This document shows positions 10,542 through 19,396 of a stretch of 64,000 nt of DNA, piece after piece; within the stretch, counting starts at the first letter, position 1, and every line of letters starts with the position of its first letter. A program made the translations under genes and the position numbers. Origin of the DNA: Serpentinimonas raichei (GTDB lineage Bacteria > Pseudomonadota > Gammaproteobacteria > Burkholderiales > Burkholderiaceae_C); assembly GCF_000828895.1 (NCBI RefSeq), contig NZ_AP014568.1, forward strand, positions 2,177,858 to 2,241,857, written 5' to 3'. Below the pieces are notes generated by a model. That model made no database searches. It was not told the origin of the DNA and saw only the letters and a list, made by a program, of their open reading frames with translations.

Positions 10542-10903
10542 GGCTGCTCCTTGGCCGCTGAGGCGGTATGCAAGCGCACAAACTCGGCGCGTTCGAATTC
10601 GATGCTGGCCGCGATCAGGGCCCGGTAGGCGGCTTCCAGCACCTCGGGCGGCCCCCCGAGTGCGCTGGCTTGCTCGCGCACCCGCGCCACGATGGCCTCG
10701 ATGCGCGCCACATCGACGATCTGGCTCGCGTCTTGCTTGATGCGGGCGGCCTGCGCCACGTAGCCGCAGCGCTGCACCAGCAAGGGCACGATGCGCGCAT
10801 CGAGCACGTCGATCTCGCGCCGCAGCTCGGCCAGGGTGCGGCATTGCGCTGGCGGCGTGGCGGTCTGGGTAGCGCCTTGGCTGGCTTGGGTTGCGCCGTT
10901 CAT
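10538..10903 (-). CDS. AroQ-type chorismate mutase domain protein
   Basis: 121 residues. After a 20-residue Gln/Thr-rich leader comes a helical AroQ fold: [20 protein letters not shown], then the arginine/lysine active-site region [20 protein letters not shown]. It resembles the small chorismate mutase/isochorismate-pyruvate lyase proteins often found between trpE and trpG in related genera. It has ATGA overlaps at both ends, with trpE upstream and trpG downstream. A mutase here would draw chorismate towards prephenate beside the enzyme that takes it to anthranilate. Whether it is catalytic or regulatory is not visible. Confidence 0.82.
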   Translation of the reverse strand: MNGATQASQGATQTATPPAQCRTLAELRREIDVLDARIVPLLVQRCGYVAQAARIKQDASQIVDVARIEAIVARVREQASALGGPPEVLEAAYRALIAASIEFERAEFVRLHTASAAKEQP

Positions 10904-12402
10904 TGCAACCCCGCCTGCACCATTTCGGCGGCGCGCAGCAGCGCGCGCGCCTTGTGTTCGGTCTCGGCCCACTCGAGCTCGGGCACCGAATCGGCCACCA
11001 CGCCGGCCGCCGCCTGCACGTGCAACTGCCCGTCTTTGACGATGCCGGTGCGGATGGCGATGGCCAGATCCATGTCGCCGGCGTAGCTCAGGTAGCCGCA
11101 GGCCCCGCCATAGAGGCCGCGCTTGACCGGCTCCAACTGGTCGATCAGCTCCATCGCGTGCACCTTGGGCGCGCCGGTGAGGGTGCCGGCCGGAAACGTG
11201 GCCTTGAGCACGTCCATATTGCTCAGGCCCTCTTGCAGCAGGCCTTCGACGTTGCTGACGATGTGCATCACGTGGCTGTAGCGCTCGACCACGAAGGCGT
11301 CGCTTACCTTGACGCTGCCAATCTGCGCGATGCGCCCGATGTCGTTGCGCGCCAGGTCGATCAGCATCACGTGCTCGGCGCGCTCTTTCGGGTCGGCCAA
11401 CAGCTCGTGTTCGGCGGCGCGATCGAGCTCCGGCGTGGCCCCGCGCGGCCGCGTGCCAGCCAGCGGCCGGATGGTGACCTTGCAGCCCTCGGGCACGCGC
11501 TCCTGGCGCACCAGAATCTCGGGCGAAGCGCCCACCACCTGGAACTCGCCAAAATCGTAGTAGTACATGTAGGGGCTGGGGTTGAGCGAGCGCAGCGCCC
11601 GGTACAGGCTCAGCGGGCTTTGCTCGTAGCGCTGGCTGATGCGCTGCCCGACCTGCACCTGCATGAAGTCGCCGGCGGCGATCAGCTCTTTGGCGCGCGC
11701 CACCGCCGCCAGGTAGTCGGCCCGGGCAAAGGCGCGCTCGGGCGGGTGCGCCGGGCTGGGCTGCACCGGCGGCGCGGCCACCGGGCGTTGCAGCGCCGCC
11801 AGCAGCTCTTGCAGGCGCTGGCGAGCCCAGGCGTAGGCCGCGGGCTGGGCCGGGTCGGCATAGACGATCAGGTGCAGGCGGCCCGAGAGGTTGTCGATCA
11901 CCGCCAGCTCTTCGCATTGCAGCAGCAAAATGTCGGGGCAGCCCAGCGGGTCCGGCGGGCAACTGTGCAGCAGCTTGGGTTCGATGTGGCGCACCGCGTC
12001 GTAGCCAAAATAGCCCGCCAGCCCGCCACAAAAACGCGGCCAGCCGGGCGGCAGCGCCACCTTGAAGCGCTGCTGGTAGGCGGCGATGAAATCGAGCGGG
12101 TTGCCGCTGGCGGCCTCCTGCAACACCCCGTCGCGCAAAACCTCGGTGCGCGCCGCTGCCCCAAAGCCGCTGGCGCGCAGCACCGTGCGCGCGGGCAAGC
12201 CGATGAAGCTGTAGCGCCCAAAGCGCTCGCCGCCCACCACCGATTCGAGCAAAAAGCTGTAGCGCCCGCCTTCTGCACCGGCGTGCGCCAGTTTGAGATA
12301 GAGCGAGAGCGGGGTTTCCAGATCGGCCAGCGTTTCGGCGCTCAGGGCGATGCGGTGGTAGCCCTGGGCCGCCAGGTGCTGAAATTCGGTTTCGGTGATC
12401 AC
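10900..12402 (-). CDS. trpE: Anthranilate synthase component I
   Basis: 500 residues from a GTG at 12402, chosen because GGAGG stands 9 nt upstream; the open frame extends further, but there it overlaps an unrelated gene remnant. The N-terminal part has the LLES tryptophan-binding motif (in [20 protein letters not shown]), and the C-terminal chorismate-binding domain includes [20 protein letters not shown] and [11 protein letters not shown]. Catalyses chorismate plus ammonia to anthranilate, feedback-inhibited by tryptophan. First gene of the operon. No trp leader peptide with tandem Trp codons is seen. Confidence 0.96.
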   Translation of the reverse strand: MITETEFQHLAAQGYHRIALSAETLADLETPLSLYLKLAHAGAEGGRYSFLLESVVGGERFGRYSFIGLPARTVLRASGFGAAARTEVLRDGVLQEAASGNPLDFIAAYQQRFKVALPPGWPRFCGGLAGYFGYDAVRHIEPKLLHSCPPDPLGCPDILLLQCEELAVIDNLSGRLHLIVYADPAQPAAYAWARQRLQELLAALQRPVAAPPVQPSPAHPPERAFARADYLAAVARAKELIAAGDFMQVQVGQRISQRYEQSPLSLYRALRSLNPSPYMYYYDFGEFQVVGASPEILVRQERVPEGCKVTIRPLAGTRPRGATPELDRAAEHELLADPKERAEHVMLIDLARNDIGRIAQIGSVKVSDAFVVERYSHVMHIVSNVEGLLQEGLSNMDVLKATFPAGTLTGAPKVHAMELIDQLEPVKRGLYGGACGYLSYAGDMDLAIAIRTGIVKDGQLHVQAAAGVVADSVPELEWAETEHKARALLRAAEMVQAGLQ

Positions 12403-12415
12403 GCGGGGGCGCCTC

Positions 12416-12611
12416 CTACAGTACGCGCTGTGGCCAAGTGTAGCAAACCCCCTCGCCCGCGCCGGGCGGCCGGGCAAGGCGCAGCGCCTGCTCAAACACC
12501 GCCGCCGGCTGGCCGCCAGAGATGCGGTGGCGGTCGTTGCTGCTCACGGCGGGTACCGGGTGGATGTCGTGGCCGGTGCAGAACTGTGCTCACCCGCACA
12601 CCCTGTCGGAC
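12416..12611 (-). pseudogene. 3' remnant of a DsbA/FrnE-like oxidoreductase gene
   Basis: Read on minus, one frame gives AQFCTGHDIHPVPA followed by SSNDRHRISGGQPAAVFEQA. This is the C-terminal signature of the DsbA-family 2-hydroxychromene isomerase/FrnE proteins (cis-Pro VPA, then RxxISGGQPxxVFEQAL). A TGA at 12590-12592 interrupts the frame, the upstream part of the gene is gone, and the frame stops in the trpE ribosome site. It sits between the SNF2 stop and the trpE start. The family assignment is from memory of the motif; the decay is seen directly. Confidence 0.6.
12437..12442 (-). promoter_or_regulatory. Possible -10 box of the trp operon
   Basis: TACACT on minus lies 34 bp before the trpE GTG, within the decayed gene. 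No good -35 is seen. If used, the leader would be under 30 nt, too short for a classical attenuator. Confidence 0.3.
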
Positions 12612-15600
12612 TCACGCCCTTCCCAGGGGTTTGAGCAGTTCGGCCAGGTCGCTCTCGCCAAACAGCGGCTCGCGCCGGGCCGCCGATCCGCTGTAGACGC
12701 CCTCGGCCAAGGCGGCTTTGCGCTCTTGCAGCGCCAGTATGCGTTCTTCAATCGTGCCCTGAGCCACCAGCTTGAGCACCCACACACTGTGTGTCTGGCC
12801 GATGCGGTGGGCGCGGTCGGTGGCCTGGTTTTCCACCGCCGGGTTCCACCACGGGTCGTAGTGGATCACGGTGTCGGCCTGCGGCAGGTTTAGGCCCACG
12901 CCGCCGGCTTTGAGGCTGATGAGAAACAGCGGGACTTCTCCGCTGGTGAAGCGCTCGATGATCTGGTCGCGCTTTTGGCTCTGGCCGGTGAGTTTGACCC
13001 ATGGCAGGCCACGCTTCTTCAGTTCGACCTCGATCAGGCTCAGCATGCTGGTGAACTGGGAGAACAGCAACACGCGCCGCCCTTCGGTCAGCATCTCGGG
13101 CAGCAGCTCCATCAGGTGTTCGAGCTTGGCCGAGTGTTTGACTTTTCGGGCGGCATCGAGCTTGAGCAGTTGCGGGTCGCAGCAGACCTGGCGCAGCTTG
13201 AGCAAGGCGTCCAAGATGGTGATCTGTGATTTCGCCAGGCCCTTGCTGTCGAGCGCCTCGCGCACGGTTTTTTCCATGCTCAGGCGTATCGTTTCGTACA
13301 GGTCGGCCTGCCTGCCGCTCAGCTCCACCCGCGCCACGGTTTCCACTTTGGGCGGCAGCTCGTGCGCCACCAGCGCCTTGGTCCGGCGCAGCATGAAGGG
13401 CGTGATGCGGGCGCGCAGTTGCGCCATGCGCTCGGGGTTTCCCTGGCGCTCGATGGGGTTGCGAAACAGCTCTTTGAAGCGCTGCTGCCCGCTCAGAAAG
13501 CCGGGCATGAGAAAGTGAAACAGGCTCCAGATTTCGCCCAAGTGGTTCTCCATCGGTGTGCCCGAGAGGCACAGGCGGTGGCGCGTGACCAGCTCACACG
13601 CCACCTGCGCGGCGCGGGTGCTGGCGTTCTTGATGTTCTGCGCTTCGTCGAGCACCACCAGGTGCCACGGGGTTTGCAGCCAGCGTTCACGGTCGCGCTG
13701 CAGCAGCGAATACGGCGCGATCACCACATCGTGCCCCGCCAGTGAGGCGGCTTTTTCGTGCCGTTCCTGCCCGTGCAGCACCAGGCAGCGCAGGTCGGGG
13801 CAGAAACGCCCGGCTTCGCGTTGCCAGTTGCCCAGCAGGCTCAGCGGCGCGATGATGAGCGCCGGGCGGTCCAACCTGCCGGCGTCTTTTTCGACTTGGA
13901 TGTGGGCCAGGGTTTGCAGCGTTTTGCCCAAGCCCATGTCGTCGGCCAGAATACCGGCGAGTGCGCTTTCGCGCAAGAACTGCAACCAGTTCAAGCCCAG
14001 CTGCTGGTAGGGGCGCAGGCTGGCTTGCACGCTGGCTGGCAGCGCAACCACCGGCAGGCTTTGCTGGCCCTGCATGCGCTGCACCAGCGCGCGCAGGCTT
14101 TGCGCGCCCTGCCACACCACGCCCTCGCCCAGGGCGGCGCTGGTGCGCAGGGCTTCCATGCGCGAGAGCTGGAGCTTATCGGCGTTGAACTCGAGCGTGC
14201 GCTCGCCCACCAGCTCCAGCAAGGCACCCAGCCAGGGCCGCAGCGACTGGCTGGGCAGGCGCACAAAACCGCTGCCTTCCAGCGTGCGCAGGTACAAAAA
14301 TTCGGGCAGCTCGGGCAAGCCGGTGTCGCCGTTCAGCGGCGAGCGCGCCGCCGTGGCGATGATCTCGGGCAGCCAGGGCAAGACGTTGTGGCGCGCGCCG
14401 TTGATCTCGATCCCCAGCGACAAGTCAAACCACGGCGAGCCGCCTTCGTCGTCTTCTTCTTCCTCGCCTTGCGCCTCCAGCGCCACTTGCAAGGTGTCGG
14501 CGCGCACCACCCAGTCGCGCAAATCGTCTGCAAACTCGAGCTCAAACCCGGCGCCGCGCAGCTCGGCCCAGTCGCTGTCGGCCCACTGCAGCCAGCGTTG
14601 CGGCGGCTCGGCGGGCGACAACACCACCTGACCGTCATCCGCCACCCACAAGCCGAGCGCCAGCAGCCGCGCCAGCGCTTGCTGCTCGGTATCCAGGTCG
14701 CGGTGCAGCATGCGGCGCTGACCCTCGGCACCCAATGGCGGCAACATCACGGCCGACTGTGCGGGTGGCCAAAACCCGCTGAACCCGGCGTAGTCGAAGC
14801 GGAGCAGGCCGCGCATCAGCCCGCCGGTGGGCGCCTCACTGGCGGGCAGCGCACTCAGATGCAGGCAGGCGGTGGGCCGCAGACCTTTGATCTGCATCAC
14901 GCTGGGCAACACCGGCGGCAGCGGCAGTGGGCCCAGCCGCTGCGTCAACAAGTCGGCGTGTTTGCGCAGCACCGATTCGGCCAGCACCGGCGCCTTGAGC
15001 AGCGCCTGCAGCTTGTCGCTGGCCACGCCATCGGCCACCACCAGCCCCAGCACGCCGACGGCGGCATCCAGGTACAGCGGCGGCTCGTTCGCACACAACA
15101 ACAAGCCCGGTCGCACCAGCGCCGCTTGCAGCCGCCAGCCGGGGGGCGCAGGGTCCGGCGCTGGCACCTCGGACCAGGCCCATTGCAAGGGCTCGGGTTC
15201 ACCCCAGGCCAGCACGCGCTCGGGGTAGCCGCTGGGGGAGCGCGTGAGCAGCCGCCCGGTGGAGGCGGCTTGGCGCAACAGCAGGGCACCGGCCTCGCCC
15301 ATGGGCAACACGGTGTCGACAAAACCATATGCACGCCCCTCGCGCGCACTTTTGCAGGCGCGCATGAGCTGCAGCACTTGGTGGTCAAGCGCTGTGGCGC
15401 TGTCGTACATCCCATAGCCGGGTTGCGGCTCGTAGCTCACCGCGCGCGGTTTGGCCCATTGCCCATTGAGCTTGGGGTACGAGACCGCTAGGCTGAATTG
15501 CAGACGCGACACATTCCGGGTGGTCGATGTCGATACCAAGTAGACGTACTGCTCCCTGCGGTCTGCCTCCGTGCGCAGGTGCGCCGGGTTGCTGCGCACC

Positions 15601-16100
15601 AACCGGTCCACTGCGTCCACCTGCTGGAGCCAGCCCAGCAACTGCCGCTCAGCGGCTTCTTCGGCCTGCTGCGCCAGGCGCGTCTGGGCGACCTGCTGCG
15701 CCGCTTCGGAACGTGCTCGCAGGGCGGCAGCCGCTTCGGCGTCCATCGGGGGTGGGGTAGCACCCTCCAGCAAACGCCCGCCTTGGTAAGCCGCCTTGAT
15801 CGACAGTGCGACCGCGTGTTTGCAGCCCGCACCCACCGGGCACGAACAGGAGGCAAACCAGTCCACCAGTTGCGACTGGGGGTTGAGCGTGATCGCGACC
15901 CGGGTTTGGTACGGCGCGTGCTGCGTGCCTTGAACCCGGCCCGACACCGCCCAGTTTACGCCATCGGGTTCCAGCTCCAGATCCAGCACCCGGTTGTTCA
16001 AGAACAGCTGCCTGCCCTTGGTCCAGGTTGGATGATCGACGAAGCCTGCCAAGTCTTGGTGGAAGAACCACAGGCCTGTGTTTGTGCTGCTGTTTGCCAT
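12612..16100 (-). CDS. SWIM-domain SNF2 family DNA helicase/ATPase
   Basis: 1162 residues. An N-terminal SWIM zinc finger has ligands Cys85, Cys87, Cys93 and His95 (CSCPVGAGCKH). A long middle region without a recognised fold contains an acidic stretch (about 545-555, EEEEDDEGG). The SNF2 ATPase follows: Walker A DDMGLGKTLQT (about 718), Walker B DEAQNIKN (about 815), and a helicase C domain with LLFSQFTSML and TDRAHRIGQ. Bacterial SNF2 proteins of this type move double-stranded DNA; their roles are mostly unknown. Divergent from the next gene, with 150 bp between starts. Confidence 0.9.
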   Translation of the reverse strand: MANSSTNTGLWFFHQDLAGFVDHPTWTKGRQLFLNNRVLDLELEPDGVNWAVSGRVQGTQHAPYQTRVAITLNPQSQLVDWFASCSCPVGAGCKHAVALSIKAAYQGGRLLEGATPPPMDAEAAAALRARSEAAQQVAQTRLAQQAEEAAERQLLGWLQQVDAVDRLVRSNPAHLRTEADRREQYVYLVSTSTTRNVSRLQFSLAVSYPKLNGQWAKPRAVSYEPQPGYGMYDSATALDHQVLQLMRACKSAREGRAYGFVDTVLPMGEAGALLLRQAASTGRLLTRSPSGYPERVLAWGEPEPLQWAWSEVPAPDPAPPGWRLQAALVRPGLLLCANEPPLYLDAAVGVLGLVVADGVASDKLQALLKAPVLAESVLRKHADLLTQRLGPLPLPPVLPSVMQIKGLRPTACLHLSALPASEAPTGGLMRGLLRFDYAGFSGFWPPAQSAVMLPPLGAEGQRRMLHRDLDTEQQALARLLALGLWVADDGQVVLSPAEPPQRWLQWADSDWAELRGAGFELEFADDLRDWVVRADTLQVALEAQGEEEEDDEGGSPWFDLSLGIEINGARHNVLPWLPEIIATAARSPLNGDTGLPELPEFLYLRTLEGSGFVRLPSQSLRPWLGALLELVGERTLEFNADKLQLSRMEALRTSAALGEGVVWQGAQSLRALVQRMQGQQSLPVVALPASVQASLRPYQQLGLNWLQFLRESALAGILADDMGLGKTLQTLAHIQVEKDAGRLDRPALIIAPLSLLGNWQREAGRFCPDLRCLVLHGQERHEKAASLAGHDVVIAPYSLLQRDRERWLQTPWHLVVLDEAQNIKNASTRAAQVACELVTRHRLCLSGTPMENHLGEIWSLFHFLMPGFLSGQQRFKELFRNPIERQGNPERMAQLRARITPFMLRRTKALVAHELPPKVETVARVELSGRQADLYETIRLSMEKTVREALDSKGLAKSQITILDALLKLRQVCCDPQLLKLDAARKVKHSAKLEHLMELLPEMLTEGRRVLLFSQFTSMLSLIEVELKKRGLPWVKLTGQSQKRDQIIERFTSGEVPLFLISLKAGGVGLNLPQADTVIHYDPWWNPAVENQATDRAHRIGQTHSVWVLKLVAQGTIEERILALQERKAALAEGVYSGSAARREPLFGESDLAELLKPLGRA

Positions 16101-16250
16101 TGCTGAATGCTGCGGATGCGGTGGATACTGCGTTGCTGACGTGATGGAATTTCACCCACCCTCTATCAAACCACATGCGCCCCCCGCCATGACCGACCAC
16201 ACCGCCTAAGCGCGTGCTACCATGGGCGCACTCGCCCCGAGGAGACCCGC

Positions 16251-16841
16251 ATGAGCACCAGCGTCACCTACATCGACCCGATCCAGCCCGAAAACAAGAT
16301 GCGCCTGTACCGCACCAAGGTGATCAACATCGTCGGCGGGCCGGGCTGCGACAAATCGCTGTTTTCCTCCAGCATCGTGCTCAAGCTGCACCTGATGGGC
16401 AAGACGGTGGAAATGGTGCCAGAAATTGCCAAAATCCGCGTTTGGCAGCGCGATTTCGCCTCGCTGCGCAACCAGTACGCGATCGCGCTGGAGCAGCTCC
16501 AAATGCTCGAAGTGCTAAATGGCCAGGTGCAGTACCTGGTCACCGAGGGCTCGCTGCCGCAATTGCTCTACTACAACCAGACCTACGCCGACAACATCTG
16601 CGACGTGAGCAAAACGCACGCGCAGATTCAGGGTTGGTACCGGCAGTTCGACAACATCAACATCTTCGTGCAGCGCGACCTGGACAAAAAATACATCCGC
16701 AGCGGCCGCCTGCAAGACGAAACCCAGGCGCGCGAGATCGACAACCAAATGCGCAATTTGCTGGCCAGCGAGGGCATTCGGTACAAAATGCTGGCCCCGG
16801 ATCACCGCGCCATCATCGAGTACGCCGCCACGCTGGAGTGA
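16251..16841 (+). CDS. P-loop NTPase-like protein with degenerate Walker A
   Basis: 196 residues. The start is set by GAGGAG five bases before the ATG. The N terminus reads INIVGGPGCDKSLFSSS (about 25-41), a Walker A loop in which the glycine before the lysine is replaced by aspartate. It is followed by KLHLMGKTVEMVPEIAK, like the AAA/NadR-type ATPases of phages and bacteria (GxPGxGKS then VExVxEYAK). The rest is helical and ends at YAATLE. Function is unknown. It ends 6 bp from convergent htpG. ATP binding is doubtful unless the Asp is tolerated. Confidence 0.6.
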   Translation: MSTSVTYIDPIQPENKMRLYRTKVINIVGGPGCDKSLFSSSIVLKLHLMGKTVEMVPEIAKIRVWQRDFASLRNQYAIALEQLQMLEVLNGQVQYLVTEGSLPQLLYYNQTYADNICDVSKTHAQIQGWYRQFDNINIFVQRDLDKKYIRSGRLQDETQAREIDNQMRNLLASEGIRYKMLAPDHRAIIEYAATLE

Positions 16842-16847
16842 GGGCGC

Positions 16848-18839
16848 TCAGACCAACAAGGCGTTGACGCGCCGCACGTAGCCGGCCGGGTCTTGCGGAA
16901 GACCGCCTTCGGCCAGCAGCGCCTGGTCAAACAAAATGTGCGCCAAATCGTCGAACTGCGCCGCGCCTTCGAGCTTTTGCACCAGCGCGTGTGCCGGGTT
17001 GAGCTCCAGGATCGGCTTGACTTCCGGGGCCTGCTGCCCGGCCGCCTTGAGCATGCGCGCTAACTGGTTCGAGTAGTCGCCCTCGCCCACCACCAGGCAG
17101 GCCGGTGAGTCCACCAGCCGCGTGGTCATGCGCACGTCGGCGGCCTTGTCGGCCAGCACCGCTTTCAGGCGCTCCAGCAGCGGCTTGTGCTGCTCGGCGG
17201 CAGCCTCGGCGGCCTGCTTTTCGGCCTCGTCTTGCAACTGGCCCAAATCGACCGCGCCCTTGGCCACGCTTTGCAGCGCCGTGCCGTCGAACTCGTGCAG
17301 GAACGACAGCGCCCACTCATCGACCCGATCGGTCATGAGCAGCACCTCGATGCCCTTTTTGCGAAACAGCTCGAGCTGCGGGCTGCTCTTGGCCGCCGCC
17401 AGATTGTCGGCCGTGAGGTAGTAGATGGCTTGCTGGCCCTCCTTCATGCGCGCCTTGTAGTCGGCCAGGCTCACGGCCACGGCGTCGCTGGCGGTGGAGG
17501 CAAAGCGCAGCAGGCGCGCGATGCGCTCGCGGTTGCCAAAGTCCTCGCCCAGGCCCTCTTTGAGCACGGCGCCAAACTCGGCATAGAAGCGGGCGTATTT
17601 GTCTTTGGCCTCCGACGGCGTGGACGCACCCTCGGCGGCCTCGGCCTGCGCTGCGTCAACCGGGGCCTCGACCGGGGCGGCGGCAGCGGCTCCATCGGCA
17701 GATGCGCCATCCGCAGGGGCCGCCTCCTGGGTCCCCTGTTTGGCCAAGTCTTCCAGCAGCGCCAGCACGCGCCGGGTGTTGCCCTCGCGGATGGCTTTCA
17801 CGTCGCGGCTCTCTTGCAGCAGCTCGCGGCTGACGTTGAGCGGCAAATCGGCCGAATCGATCACCCCCTTGACCCAGCGCAGGTACGAGGGCAGCAGCGC
17901 CTCGGCCTCGTCCATGATGAACACGCGCCGCACATAGAGCTTGACGCCGGGCTTTTTGTCGCGGTTCCAAAGATCGTGCGGAGCCTTGGCCGGGATGTAG
18001 AGCAGTTGCGTGTACTCGGTCGCGCCCTCGACGCGGTTGTGGCTCCAGCACAGCGGCGCTTGCGAGTCGTGGCTGATGGTCTCGTAAAAATCGGTGTACT
18101 GCTGCTCGCTCAGGTCCTTTTTGGGCCGCGTCCAGAGCGCGCTGGCGGCGTTGACCTGCTCCCACTCGTCTTGCAGCACCGACTCGCCTTTTTCGGCGTC
18201 CCATTCTTCCTTGCGCATCAAAATCGGCAGGCTGATGTGATCGGAGTATTTGCCGATGATGCCCTTGAGCTTCCAGCGCTTGAGGTAGTCGGCGGCGTCG
18301 TCGCGCAGGTGCAGCGTGATGGCGCTGCCGCGCTCGGCCCGGCTGATGGCCTCGGTCTCGAACTCACCCGCCCCAGCGCTGACCCAGCGCACCCCCTGCT
18401 CGGGCGGCAGGCCGGCACGGCGGCTCTCGACCGTGATGCGATCGGCCACAATGAAGCCCGAGTAAAACCCGACGCCAAACTGGCCGATCAGTTGCGCGTC
18501 TTTTTGCTGGTCGCCGCTCAGGCGGCTCATGAAGGCCTTGGTGCCGCTCTTGGCGATGGTGCCCAGGTGCTCGATCGCCTCGGCCTCGCTCATGCCGATG
18601 CCGTTGTCGGTGATGGTGAGGGTTTTGGCCTCGGCGTCAAAGGCCACGCGCACCTCCAGGTTGGGCGCGTCCTCAAACAGCTCAGCGTTGTCCAGCGCCT
18701 CGAAACGCAGCCGATCGCAGGCGTCGGAAGCGTTGGAGACCAGCTCGCGCAAAAAGATGTCCTTGTTGGAATAGAGCGAGTGCGTGACCAGGTGCAACAG
18801 TTGGGCCACTTCGGCCTGAAATGCGTGATGGGTGCTCAT
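16848..18839 (-). CDS. htpG: Molecular chaperone HtpG (Hsp90)
   Basis: 663 residues, longer than the 624 of E. coli HtpG. The GHKL ATPase domain has [24 protein letters not shown] and the GQFGVGFYS lid motif; the middle and C-terminal dimerisation domains are complete. The extra length is mainly an Ala/Glu-rich low-complexity insert at about 366-414, where most HtpG sequences have a short linker. The ATG at 18839 begins [20 protein letters not shown], the usual start, although the frame stays open upstream. A sigma32-type promoter precedes it. Confidence 0.97.
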   Translation of the reverse strand: MSTHHAFQAEVAQLLHLVTHSLYSNKDIFLRELVSNASDACDRLRFEALDNAELFEDAPNLEVRVAFDAEAKTLTITDNGIGMSEAEAIEHLGTIAKSGTKAFMSRLSGDQQKDAQLIGQFGVGFYSGFIVADRITVESRRAGLPPEQGVRWVSAGAGEFETEAISRAERGSAITLHLRDDAADYLKRWKLKGIIGKYSDHISLPILMRKEEWDAEKGESVLQDEWEQVNAASALWTRPKKDLSEQQYTDFYETISHDSQAPLCWSHNRVEGATEYTQLLYIPAKAPHDLWNRDKKPGVKLYVRRVFIMDEAEALLPSYLRWVKGVIDSADLPLNVSRELLQESRDVKAIREGNTRRVLALLEDLAKQGTQEAAPADGASADGAAAAAPVEAPVDAAQAEAAEGASTPSEAKDKYARFYAEFGAVLKEGLGEDFGNRERIARLLRFASTASDAVAVSLADYKARMKEGQQAIYYLTADNLAAAKSSPQLELFRKKGIEVLLMTDRVDEWALSFLHEFDGTALQSVAKGAVDLGQLQDEAEKQAAEAAAEQHKPLLERLKAVLADKAADVRMTTRLVDSPACLVVGEGDYSNQLARMLKAAGQQAPEVKPILELNPAHALVQKLEGAAQFDDLAHILFDQALLAEGGLPQDPAGYVRRVNALLV

Positions 18840-18919
18840 GGGGAATGCTTGAAGGGTGAAAAAAGAAAGCCTGGGCGCGCTGCCACAGCGATTTAAGGCC
18901 GTGGGGCGCAACCGGCCCC

Positions 18920-18947
18920 ACATGGGGCTGCGGCGGGGGATTTCAAG
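18920..18947 (-). promoter_or_regulatory. Heat-shock (sigma32) promoter of htpG
   Basis: On minus CTTGAAA is followed after 13 bp by CCCCATGT, both exact matches to the sigma32 consensus at legal spacing. The start site would lie near 18913, giving a leader of about 75 nt. The -10 sits in the palindrome GCCCC-ATGT-GGGGC. Confidence 0.8.
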
Positions 18948-18967
18948 GGTTGGCCCTGACCTTGCGG

Positions 18968-18986
18968 GGCTTGGGGCTTGGGCAGG
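18968..18986 (+). repeat. 19-bp direct repeat, first copy
   Basis: GGCTTGGGGCTTGGGCAGG occurs here and again exactly at 19260-19278, where it forms most of the left arm of the second conserved-core hairpin. An inverted form is in the right arm of that hairpin. It ties the two halves of this non-coding stretch together and may be the edge of a decayed further copy. Confidence 0.75.
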
Positions 18987-19011
18987 CTTGGGGGTATGGT
19001 GCTTGAGCAGG

Positions 19012-19112
19012 CTCTGGCGGGATCGGGTGCGGCTGGGGCAGCCGGCCTCATGCCGTCCGCTGCGCGGCCAAAAATCGGCCAACTGCCCCAGCCACCCCCG
19101 ATCCTGGCGGAG
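19012..19112 (-). repeat. Conserved-core hairpin, copy 1
   Basis: Two 32-nt arms (19012-19043 and 19081-19112; 25 of 32 positions complementary) enclose a core that on minus begins GGCCGATTTTTGGCCGC and ends GCGGACGGCATGAGGCC. The same core recurs at 19283-19323 and 44298-44335 in different arms. Within the core CCGC-GCA-GCGG can form a small inner hairpin. It lies 3' of the RluF-like gene and upstream of the htpG promoter, in the same orientation as both genes. There is no T-run, so it does not look like an intrinsic terminator. Confidence 0.75.
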
Positions 19113-19146
19113 TGGGTTGGCTGAGCACCCCTTGAGGGTCAACGCA

Positions 19147-19172
19147 CCGGCAATCAACAACGGAGTTGCCGG
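19147..19172. repeat. Small inverted repeat between the two large hairpins
   Basis: CCGGCAA and TTGCCGG are separated by 12 bases. Apart from this, the 150 bp between the two large hairpins hold no recognised element and no gene on either strand. Confidence 0.5.
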
Positions 19173-19261
19173 CAACCGACTTGAACTCCAGCGCGCGGGC
19201 GATGGCCGGCCACACCCGCCGAAAAGAAGCTGCGCGGCCCGCACGCCCGCGCGCCCACAGG

Positions 19262-19344
19262 CTTGGGGCTTGGGCAGGGCTGTTGGCCGATTTCTGGCCG
19301 CGCAGCGGACGGCATGAGGCCGGCAGCCCTGCCCAAGCCCCAAG
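19262..19344 (+). repeat. Conserved-core hairpin, copy 2
   Basis: Perfectly complementary 21-bp arms (19262-19282 and 19324-19344) flank the same core as copy 1, here on plus and with one base changed (GATTTCT instead of GATTTTT). Immediately inside the arms TT faces GG, giving two U.G pairs in plus-strand RNA. Arm sequence is unrelated to that of copies 1 and 3. It is 53 bp from the 3' end of the RluF-like gene and antisense to it. Copies 1 and 2 are head-to-head, so their cores can also pair with each other. Confidence 0.8.
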
Positions 19345-19396
19345 CCTCACCCAAGCCCCCAAGCCCCAAAGCCCCTAGGCCACCCAAGCCAGAAGC

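Noticed and set aside
10904..12031. Long minus-strand frame continuous with the chorismate mutase
   Set aside because: It is a shadow of trpE in another frame; the mutase proper starts at 10903 with ATGA coupling.
10891..12696. 601-codon plus-strand open frame opposite trpE
   Set aside because: Antisense shadow caused by high GC; His/Arg/Gln-rich, with no recognised domain.
13758..15491. 577-codon plus-strand open frame opposite the SNF2 gene
   Set aside because: Antisense shadow; composition is Gln/Arg/Ala-rich and the opposite strand encodes a clear helicase.
19012..19344. CRISPR array or intrinsic terminators as explanation for the repeated hairpins
   Set aside because: Only two units in opposite orientation without regular spacers, no cas genes, and no U-tract after either stem.
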